DNA of 64,000 nucleotides from Kitagawia praeruptora (Eukaryota; Streptophyta; Magnoliopsida; Apiales; Apiaceae): NCBI GenBank assembly GCA_037693485.1, contig CM075344.1, forward strand, positions 37,201,501-37,265,500. Reading direction: 5' to 3'. The position numbers were made by a program, and so were the translations under genes. The notes below the pieces were generated by a model. The model was not told the origin of the DNA, did no database searches, and saw only the letters and a program-made list of their open reading frames with translations. This document shows, one piece after another, positions 55,378-64,000 of this stretch. Numbering within the stretch: position 1 is the stretch's first letter; each line of letters opens with the position of its first letter.

Positions 55378-57755
55378 AGATTTAAAACTAGTAATTTTAA
55401 ATATACAAACTAGAAACTAAATACTGTTTTTAACTTTTTATCACCCATCGTGAACCGGGTAGGGGTGAGTAAAAAACCGAGTTCAAACCGAACTGAATCG
55501 AAACGGGCTAAAACTGAACCGCCTGAAAAAACTGAAACCGAAATCGAATCGGCGGTTGCGATTTTTGATTTTTAAAAACCGAGACGTTCGGTTCTGGTTC
55601 CGATTATAGGTTAAAACCGAATCAGCTAAAACCAAACCGAACCGATTATTATAATAAATAAATATATAATTTATATAAATTTATGTGTATTCTTAAAATT
55701 AATAAAAATATTAATTTTTCATTTAGGGTTTTAAAAATATTCAAAAGGACGAATAAACCGTCTACGGACTTAGGGTTTATGGTTGTTTATAACCCTAAAT
55801 CCTAATTTATCATGATTTTTAAAAAATCGGGACTGACCCCCAATTTTTTAAAAATCAGGTCACCTGGCTCGTTAAAATATTCAATTTTTTAATTAAATTT
55901 TTTTGTATTCAACGGTTAACTTTTGGGTCAACTTAGGGGTTCAACGGTTAAATTTTGAGATTCATTTTTTTCATTTTGGGTTTTAGAAATATTCAAAAGG
56001 AAGAATAATCTGTATCGGAACTTAGGATTTAGGGTTTATGGTAAACAACCCTAAATCCTAGATCCAAAAACCTAATTTATTCTGATTTTTAAAAAATCGG
56101 GGTTGACCCCTAATTTTTTAAAAATCAGGCCACCGGACTCGTTAAAATATTCAATTTTTTAATTAAAATTTTTTAATTTATTTGTATTCAACGGTTAACT
56201 TTTGGGTTATCTTAGGGTTCAACGATTAACCTCCCATTTTAAGTTTTAGAAATAAATAAATTAATTAAGGTAGCAATTAATTTATTTAATAAAATAAATA
56301 AATTAATTAATTAATTAATCAAGATAACAATTTATTTAAAAGAAATTAAAAAAATCGATGCATGTGGAATATGTGTATGCAGAATGAATTATTTATTTAT
56401 TTGAAATTGAGATGAGTCTACGCATCAGAAAAATGCGTATGGTTGACAACGCAGTATACGCATGCGTGCTCAGATATGATTTTTAAGAAATTAAGAAAAA
56501 TACACAATCAATGCATGTAGTAAATGCGTAGTGGATGCTTCGCATGTCCTAAATGTGCAACCTTCTGGTTATTTTGGATAGCACTTTCACCGCTCGTTAT
56601 TTTGAACGGTGCAACTTAATATTTAGTTATTGGAGGATTTTACCCTAATATAAAATGGTAATATTTTTTATGACACTATGTAATATCTCATAATTTTTAA
56701 AATAATAATAATAATAGAATAAAAAGGATTAAAATTAGATTATAAATAGGATTTAAAATTGGATTAGAATAGTGGGCCTAAAATATGGATCGGATTTGAA
56801 TACGGATAACTTGTAGGTTTGGACATAGGGTTTTGCAACTCTACATAAACTTCTTATTCTTTTTCATCATCTTTATTTACAAATTCGTAGGTTTATTCTT
56901 CACACAAATCAGTTATCTTGTAAAATTCGTAGAAAATTCATCGTAAGTTGGAATTCATTGATTCTGGACTTTTCGGAAAGGTCTTTCCTTTCTCTACGAC
57001 TTTCGTGTTTTATGTTTTCCAAGAAAACATCGTTTAGAGGATCAAAAAAGTCAAAATACAGATCTGATCAGGAGTGGTTACATGTTTTGGATTCTTGTTT
57101 TTCCGTTTAGAGATAAGTTTCTGATTGATTTTGTTAGTATTTTTAAAATTATGTATTATATGTACGAATTTGTTATTGTAAAATTCATAGTTAATTCATC
57201 GTAAGTCGGAATTTGTTGATTCTGGACTTGTCGGAAAGATCTTTTCGTGCTCTACAATTTTCATTTTTTTGACTTTTTCAAGAAAACATCATGCTATCAA
57301 AATTTGTCGATGTTTTGTGAAAAAAGAAATAACTTTTCCTAAAGATATGAGCAACGTGTTTTTTCTATCAATAACTTTTAGGACAAAAAGCATTTTCAGA
57401 AAATTTACTTCTAAAATTTCAACGATCATCTCTTCATTGTTTTTAGCGAAAAATTGTTGACAGTAGTGTTCATTTTTTTCATAATTTAATTAATTTTAAT
57501 ACTAATAAAAATAAAATTATGATGGCAATATGCTTTTTGGAGGTAAAATGTTTGATATCCCAAATTTTTTTCCGAAAATTTCTCCAACTACTAATGTGTA
57601 ATTTATGTAGAAGGTAATTTTTCTAATAATAATAATAATAATAATAAAATGAGATTTTTGTATATAAATATACATTATAAATGAAAATTGTCACATATCA
57701 TGTAACGATAAAAATTTTGGGAAAATTTTGTAGAACGTAGCTCCTTTAAAAAAAA
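55378..57755. other. Intergenic with a hAT-like end and tandem duplications
   Basis: TAGGGGTGAGTAAA at 55460 followed by repeated ACCGAA/AAACCG words resembles one end of a hAT element; no matching right end was found. 55729-56260 is a tandem repeat of about 245-260 bp with an internal foldback (ATTTTTAAAAAATC and its inverse). 56915-57290 is a diverged duplication with a period of about 250 bp (AAAATTC-TAG--AATTCATCGTAAG, then CTGGACTT-TCGGAAAG). No gene is supported. Confidence 0.55.
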
Positions 57756-58024
57756 GAGTAAAGTACACTTTGTGTACCTCTACTTAGGCCGTGACACCAC
57801 TTGCAATACCAAATTTTAAAACCGAGCATATGCAGTACTGAAGTTGTTATTTCGTTACACTTTAATGTTTTCCTCCGTCAAAACAAATGGGGGTATCATT
57901 GTCTTTTTACACATATTAATTTAATATGCCCTGCTTTTTTCCTATCCTCTCGTATTTTATTCCCTTTTCAACGCACTTCTCAATTCTCTCCCTCTTCTCA
58001 CCTCGCTGCCGCATCTCCGCCGGC

Positions 58025-58081
58025 CATGGACACCGTCAATCTCTCTTCTCTCATCTCCAATATCTCCCTCTCTAAACCCTA
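58025..58081 (+). other. Possible second captured exon start (MDTVNLSSLISNIS...)
   Basis: GCCATGG context, then a Ser/Leu-rich 18-codon frame ending TAA, which resembles the start of a plastid transit peptide. It could be the first exon of the captured gene or a short chance frame. Confidence 0.3.
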
Positions 58082-58190
58082 ACCGCTTACTCTCATCTCC
58101 CTTCTTCAAACCTATATCTCTCAAATTTATATACACACTTATACACACAACAACAATTGAGTTTGAATCGTCACTAAGTTTGAATCGCTA

Positions 58191-58390
58191 GAGCCAATTG
58201 ATCGAGTAAAGTTGCTGTTGCGTTATGCCGCGTTGTTAGATTCATTGGATGAAGCGGAACAAGTTGTTTCGAATCGAGTGATGGGATGTACATCACAGGC
58301 ATGTTTGGTAGCGGAGTTAGATTGCGATGGAAAGATGAGATTCAAGGCAGATTGTGATTCGAAGATTAGTCGAGGTTTAAGCTTGCAGGG
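58191..58390 (+). pseudogene. Captured SufE-domain fragment, quinolinate synthase-like
   Basis: The reading frame at 58191-58389 gives EPIDRVKLLLRYAALLDSLD, then NRVMGCTSQACLVAELD and KMRFKADCDSKISRGLS. This is the SufE pattern: a loop with the sulfur-accepting Cys (GCTSQ), then the R-F-x-A-D-x-D-S core. The PIDRVK--L-YA-LL start and VMGCT are most like the N-terminal SufE domain of plant quinolinate synthase (NAD biosynthesis, plastid), rather than free SufE. There is no ATG in frame. It is followed by CAG|GTGAGA, a good splice donor, so genomic DNA with an exon border seems to have been captured. The usual VW after GCTSQ is AC here, a change at a conserved Trp. Confidence 0.65.
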
Positions 58391-58454
58391 TGAGAAAAAA
58401 AAAAACTGTATACTTATTCCTGGGTTTATTCTTCTGTTCTACTTCATATATTGA

Positions 58455-58560
58455 AGAACTGGTTGACTTTTATAGGTCTGAGGTGACCAAGAACCCCTCT
58501 AGCCGGGAGATTTGGATAAGCTGGATGGATGGACTAGTGCAGCGAAGTAAAAAGACAGTG
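58455..58560 (+). other. Coding-like segment of unknown origin in the Pack-MULE
   Basis: Reads LVDFYRSEVTKNPSSREIWI then SWMDGLVQRSKK without a stop, after a pyrimidine-rich tract and in a region less AT-rich than its surroundings. I do not recognise the family. It may be an exon captured from another gene. Confidence 0.35.
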
Positions 58561-58729
58561 ATACCCCCATTTTTATTGACGGAGTTAACATTACTTAACG
58601 GAAAACACTAAAATGTAATGAAATAAAAACTCCAGTATTACAGATATTCGGTTTTAAAGTTTAGTATTGCAAGTGGTATCACGTCCTAAGTAAAGGTACA
58701 CAAAGTACACTTTACTCAAAAAAAAAAAA

Positions 58730-60355
58730 TGAATGCACTCTTGACAATCTATTTTTTGTCCAAGAAATGTGCGCGAGGACCCGGATTACTGTGCTTGATT
58801 TGTGACAAAAGCTCTCACTCATGTTGAGTTTTTATCAAGACGGTTCTAAGTTGTAATCGTATGTCACATCCTGCATTCATGAAATTTTCCCATCAGTGCT
58901 GTCCTGTAAACCACGTAACCAGGTCCCTTTCCAATTGACTCAACTAGTCTCATTCCAAAGTGATTGATATGATCGCACCCTCATTCCAAAGTGATTGATA
59001 ACTGCGTATTTAATAAATTGAATTCAGACTTCGGTGCAAGGTGATCATGCTATGCCTTCATAAATATGTTTTCAGTATAAAAAAAAAAAAAATTAAATCG
59101 TAACAAATTATACACCAGGTTGTCGGATTGTCAAAATGTCATTTGCTTATAATAATAAAAATATATTTATATTTATGGGATGATAACCCGTGCTCAGAAC
59201 GGGATTGAGAAAATTAATTTTAAGTGATCATTAATTTATAATTTTGAATGATTTTAAAAAATCATGTTATTTATAAAATTTAGTAAGTTAAAATAAAAAA
59301 TAATTGTATTTACAACAAAATTTCAATAATTTTGGTGGATACGTATCTTAGGTGAAATCAAATTTATAGACTGAAATATCATTAGAACGGATATTTTATT
59401 TATTAATAAAGATTATTTTATTCATTATTAATTTAAGATTATTTTAAGTATATCAATAAAATACGATATTTAAATGTTTTTCATATATACATTTTTTTAT
59501 AACTCAGTGCGGCTATAATAAAAAAATTGCAATTGTTCTAAGATGAAAATAATTTTACTATTTTATTAAAGATAACATAAAGTTTCGGAAGAAAGAGGAA
59601 AGGGACGGAAAGAATTATAATTGTTCTAGTAGAGTTTATAGAAGAAATAAGAATAAAGGGGCGGAACCAAAAAAAAGGGTGGAACCAAATTTGATATCGT
59701 AGTACCATTTAAAATAGGGTTTCGCTTATTAATAAAAGGTTATAGAAGGCTATTGATGAATAAATTGACCTTAAAGTACAATTAGGACTATTCTCCTTGT
59801 ACTGGAACTATAGTTAAATTTATTTTAGATTTTTTAAATATGACATGGCTAGTCATAAATAATTTAACCTTAACATGACATATATAACTAAATTCAATTT
59901 ATGCAGTTGTAATTGGTGATGTAAATATTCAATTATTTTTTGTAAAATAAATTTGTACGCTGGATGCTTCAACACCTTCACTTGGCGGTATATTACTGAA
60001 AATCGTCTTTCTTATCTGATGAGTACCAACAAAAATTAAAGAGTATATGCGGATCAGTACCACCAAACACGATAAAAAGCTAATATGAACATGATGAATA
60101 ATGAGAAGCTAATCTATTGCAAAGATTTAAGTTTTCATGAAGGTTTATCTAAATATAATTAGGCTAATGATGAATAAATTGACCTTAACGGCACATTAAA
60201 AAACATGTAGATGGGCACAACTTGACTGGTCAGAAAGCGATTCTGTTGGGAAAAAAAGTTGTCATGATATATAGAATCTTTACTTTCTCACAAATTTGAT
60301 TAGTATCGTTTTTTTGTATTTCGTTGATAGATGATGAACACTTCATCTATTTATA
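58730..60355. other. AT-rich intergenic DNA
   Basis: Nothing coding. A hairpin CCCGT...ACGGG at about 59189-59206 resembles the Helitron hairpins, but no CTRR end follows on either strand. Confidence 0.4.
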
Positions 60356-60779
60356 CTAGCTTATAGTCCGTGCAAAGCACAAGTTACTTTTAAATATTTT
60401 TAAAATTATATGATTAAACAAAATAAAACAAAATAATTTATTATGGATATAATTTAACTATGTAATATTAATTAATAAAATTATTAGTAATAATAATAGT
60501 AGTTATTTAATAAATGACATGTATTGTTTAAAAATAATAATATAAAATCTTATTGTAAATTTATTGTTGACGGGATTCGAACCTTGGATCTTTAGGAGAG
60601 AGATTTAAATATAGAATATTCCTTATTATTAAATCTAACGGTTATCATCTATTTACAAAATATCTAACGGTCACTGTTTTTTTAATAGTTGGTAACCAAC
60701 TGTTCAACCAACTGTTGGTTGAACCAAATAACCAAACTACTAATTATCCCCTAGTTTGCTTATTATAGTATAGTATAGA
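60356..60779 (-). mobile_element. Small Helitron, 424 bp, minus strand
   Basis: On the minus strand it begins TCTATACTATACTATAATAAGC after an A and ends with the hairpin GTGC/GCAC, then CTAG before a T. The 5' end is the same family as 2696-3403. No coding. Confidence 0.75.
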
Positions 60780-61182
60780 TTTGTTGGTGTAAGTATATCT
60801 GTAAATAGATTATATCCCGCTAGTGTTTTATCCCGCTGGTGGAGTTTTACGATGCTGGTGTTTTATCTCGTGTTAATTAAAATAATTGTAAAAAGATTAT
60901 TATAGTTATAATAGATTTTTTTATTTAAAAAAATAAACATAGAATTCTAGTAAAAGTTAGTAGTTTAGGGGTGAAATCAAAATATGGTGCGAATCAAATT
61001 GATACAAAATAATACAATTAAAAAGGAGTTTTGCTAATAAAAGTTATAAATTCATTTATTGAAATTGTTAGGCTATTTAAACCTTAAACCGAGTCATTTT
61101 ACATTTGTACCTAATTTAATTTTGGACATCCAAATTAACCAAATACCCAAAATGTAGTAGTAATATTTTTTAAAATCTATTA

Positions 61183-62551
61183 TCTATTATATATATAATA
61201 TCACAACATGTCACATTTTATTCATTGCAAAGTTACTATTTTAGCCATTCATTTTAATCCATTTATTTTTTTTTTCAAAAAATTGTTGTTGCTGAGAATC
61301 GAACCTAGGTTTTTCCATTCATATACACACCACTTTACCACTAGGCTAACCAATCACATGTGTTATGTAAGTCATAAATATGCTATGTATCTTGGGTGAT
61401 AAATGAAGAATATTTGGTTTTGATTTCTAAGATAATTTTTTTTGTCAATTTGTAATATATTTTATATGTTATAGTTTAGTGTAAATTAGTGATATATGAT
61501 ATGTAGTGAACTTAGATATATACCACAACATGTCACATTTTATTCATTGCAAAGTTACTATTTTGTCCCTTTATATATTTAATATACATCATTTTATAAT
61601 TTTATATTCAATATGATTATGTAATATCTACTTTAATATTACGTAATTAATTAGAACAAACTAATAATAGTCATTAACTTTTAATAATTTATATTGGTGC
61701 ATATATTTAGATTAAAATTCTTGGGTAAATTATTATATAATTACGCCAATATATGAATAATACTTGTATATAAATACTCATAAAATTCGAGAATCCGAAC
61801 TAAACGATTGGGTTCACGATTAGGAATTAAGCCGGGGAATAACAAGAATAATAAAAGAATAATAAACATATGTATTTTAGTAATAATAGTATTTAATGTA
61901 TTAGTCTAATTTGTAATAAAATATATTATTTAAAAGCTCATAGTGAGTAATCAGATTTAAATTCTCAGTTCTGAATAAAGTGAATTTAAATTCACAACTG
62001 AAAATATTAAATTAGATGATCATCTTAATAGATATTATAAATCTTAGACAATTCATGTTGAAAATGAAGTTCCCCATAAGAGAGTTTGCTAAACTATATT
62101 TAGGCAACACCGCTACAAATTGAAAGGTTTTCACGGCTACAAAGTCGAACTACTAAAACCCAAAATATCGCAATATTATACATTTTATTTAATATCATTT
62201 CACATTTATGCCTTCCAATTTCCTATGATTTAACTCTAAAATCCCCCTAAAATCAAATGCTATGAAAACGTTAGTTATAGACATTGTCCAGAATCGAAAC
62301 TGTGACATCCAGTTCTAAGTATAATAAATTTAAATTTATAACTAAAATCATTGAACTAGATGACTAATTGATTGGATATTAGAAATTTTAGACACAACCT
62401 GTTACAAAGTGAGAGCACTTGAAAAGAGAGAAAGTTAATCTATATTTAGGCAACATTGCAACAAATAATATTCATGGTCACAACTATTAAAAATCAAAAT
62501 TTCACAATAAAACTTGAATATCCCCGTGCCTTACACGGGTAACGAAGCTAG
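61183..62551 (+). mobile_element. Helitron, 1.4 kb, non-autonomous
   Basis: Ends with the hairpin CCCGTG/CACGGG (about 62523-62539), then CTAG|T at 62548-62551. The proposed start is A|TCTATTATATATATAATATC. A second start-like block (ACAACATGTCACATTTTATTC) recurs at about 61527 after a first at about 61204, so two 5' ends may lie in tandem. It contains a minus-strand SINE fragment. Confidence 0.6.
61275..61352 (-). mobile_element. tRNA-related SINE fragment
   Basis: On the minus strand an A-box-like TAGCCTAGTGG and the B-box GGTTCGATTCTC lie about 45 bp apart. It lies inside the Helitron region. No cloverleaf, so it is not a functional tRNA. Confidence 0.5.
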
Positions 62552-62566
62552 TTTATTTTAATACAA

Positions 62567-62844
62567 TAGTATTTGATTAGTCCGCCAACAACATGTTGGT
62601 GCAGTGGTTGAGCCACTGACCTCCTTTGAAGGAGGTCAGGGGTTCGACTCCTGCGTGTGCGTGAGTTTCCTAGTTTGTATTAGGTTTCCTTTCTGTATTT
62701 ATATTTCTGTACTTGGCCGGGGGTCTTTCGGAAACAGCCTCCTTATTGTATAGGGGCATGGTCTGCGTACATCTACCCTCCTCAAACACCACTTTGAGTG
62801 GTATTATAACTGAGTAAGTCTTGTTGTTAGTATTTGATTAGTCC
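62567..62844 (+). mobile_element. Au-type SINE with 17-bp TSD
   Basis: A tRNA-like head (AGTGGTTGAGCC; B-box GGTTCGACTCC at 62641-62651) is followed by the body known from the Au SINE (TTTCGGAAACAGCCTC, GGTCTGCGTACATCTACCCTC) and a TTGTTGTT tail. The SINE proper is 62584-62827. The TSD TAGTATTTGATTAGTCC is perfect at 62567-62583 and 62828-62844. Pol III drives such elements, and LINE machinery moves them. Confidence 0.92.
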
Positions 62845-64000
62845 ATTGTAAAGTTTAACGTGGTACCTCGTTCGCATAGTACGCCCGTATAGACAACTTC
62901 ATCTTTTTATTCTAGGCACCCGTTTAAGTCTAGCTCTAAGATTCTTTAAAAAAAAAAAAAACCTAGCTCTAAGAAAAAGTAAGCACTATATTTTCAATTC
63001 TTATAGATTTATAAACTACTTTATGATAAGCCAACCAGCGCCATTATCACTTGCGAGCTCTCAATAAATACTTATAACCCGTGCAATGCACAACTCCTTT
63101 TTAATATCTATAATTATATTACTTTAATGAAATTTTATACATTATTAATTTACATATTAAATTGGTGTTTAAAAATTGATATATATAAGATTTTACATGT
63201 TCGATTTAATATTTGTACTCTATCTTGAATTTTAAAATTTGATTTGGACGTTTACAGTCCACATGAAATTAACAAAATAATCTTTAAATTAATGATGGTT
63301 TAATATAATTAAATCTACACAGAAACAAAAAAGAGAAGAAATTGACGATTTTTTAAGTTGAAAATTCTATTTGATTTATGAATTATACTTATAATTCGTT
63401 TTGATTATCAAAATATCCTTATAATTATTTAAAGATAGTTCTACTCACAATCAAATACAATTTTAATAATAAGTGTAAGAGAGATTTTGTTCGAAATTTT
63501 GATAATCGGTAGTCTATTCCTCCGTATGACAAAAATCTTAAAATAAATAGATGAAAACCGCTGGATCTAGCATAAAAAATGTTTTATATTTTAATATGTT
63601 ATAAACTAAAAAGTACTCCGTATATATATTTATATAAGATAGATTTTGTTCAAAATTTTGATAATCGTATATTCCTCCGTACGACAAAGATCTTAAAATA
63701 AATAGATGAAAATCGTTGAATTTAGCATAAAAAATATTTTATATTTTAATATGTTATAAAATAAAAAGTATATTTATATTGAAATACGAAAATGTATATG
63801 TCAATGATTTAAATCATATACAATTAGGTTTTCTACAATTGATAGCATTATCAATGTAGAATTTATACATAGATTAGGATTAATGTAAAAATTCGTAATT
63901 ATATTTTCTCTTGATATTCTGAGTGTTTCTATTTGAATAATAATTATTAAAGCATCACTAAATTAAAGATAATTTTATGAGGTTCGCATGGATTGTAAAA
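62845..64000. repeat. AT-rich DNA with a 157-bp tandem duplication
   Basis: Two diverged units at about 63480-63613 and 63636-63770 share ATTCCTCCGTA-GACAAA and AAATAAATAGATGAAAA. At 63075-63095 the palindrome GTGCAATGCAC after ATAACCC resembles a Helitron 3' end on the minus strand, without CTAG. No gene. Confidence 0.5.

Larger units (their letters stand above)
57756..58717. mobile_element. Pack-MULE with captured gene fragments, 962 bp
   Basis: TIRs of about 90-140 bp: GAGTAAAGTACACTTTGTGT at the left matches, inverted, ACACAAAGTACACTTTACTC at the right, and the similarity runs on through CACTTGCAATACC. The flanks are runs of A (8 or more), so the TSD is A-only and not fully informative. 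The interior is less AT-rich, with coding-like segments including a SufE-domain fragment. There is no transposase. Confidence 0.8.

Noticed and set aside
59180..59206. Helitron 3' hairpin CCCGT/ACGGG
   Set aside because: No CTRR end follows within about 15 bp on either strand, and no start motif was found.
60570..60590. Isolated B-box-like GGTTCGAATCC on the minus strand
   Set aside because: No A-box at the right distance and no tail. Too little for a SINE call.
1..64000. CRISPR arrays, operons, bacterial phage or plasmid features
   Set aside because: The window is plant nuclear DNA by all its elements. Tandem repeats here lack spacer-repeat structure.

Overview
This window is a repeat-dominated stretch of a eudicot-type plant nuclear genome. 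It is AT-rich and contains Ty1-copia and Ty3-gypsy (Tat lineage) retrotransposons, Mutator-like (MULE), hAT, Harbinger-like and pogo-like elements, Helitrons and an Au-type SINE. I cannot name the species. Only one ordinary host gene looks convincing: a 68-residue cysteine-pair protein at 4972-5178, minus strand, with TATA and G-boxes upstream.

Layout. 1-1140: four tandem plant snRNA-type promoters (USE plus TATA), each with exactly 32 nt between the two elements, driving unidentified short RNAs. 1310-1744: a dead copia tail. 1748-3504: a Harbinger-like MITE split by a hAT MITE (1968-2620) and a small Helitron (2696-3403). 4972-5500: the small host gene. 6515-6862: a MITE. 6943-9434: a second copy of the hAT MITE, split by a young gag-only LTR element (TR-GAG, 7406-9220). 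11002-15132: a minus-strand copia element lacking gag. 15465-21007: a plus-strand copia element. 21880-26710: a tandem repeat of about 210 bp with a three-unit Helitron array inserted at 22365-26388. 27860-29712: two MULE-type foldback elements and one pogo/Emigrant-type element.

30728-55377 is one Tat-lineage Gypsy element with several insertions. Its 5' LTR is split after 18 bp by a 12-kb long-TIR MULE (30746-42731, TSD TTAAAAATA). Inside that MULE's TA tracts sit a 10.1-kb MULE (31691-41795), carrying a FAR1/MULE transposase gene and a convergent Ulp1-like cysteine protease gene, and a hairpin MITE (41816-42177). Its gag is split by a 2.2-kb solo LTR (43684-45860). Downstream of integrase the Gypsy carries an antisense gene and hypervariable tandem repeats, typical of Tat elements.

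55378-64000: a one-ended hAT fragment, tandem repeats, a Pack-MULE carrying a SufE-domain fragment that resembles the N-terminal domain of plant quinolinate synthase (57756-58717), two Helitrons, a tRNA-like SINE fragment and an Au SINE with a perfect 17-bp target duplication.

Almost every retroelement gene is broken, often by stops that fit C-to-T or G-to-A change. The best candidates for something new are the snRNA-promoter cluster, the Ulp1-bearing MULE with its dispersed GTGATTT motif, and the SufE Pack-MULE.
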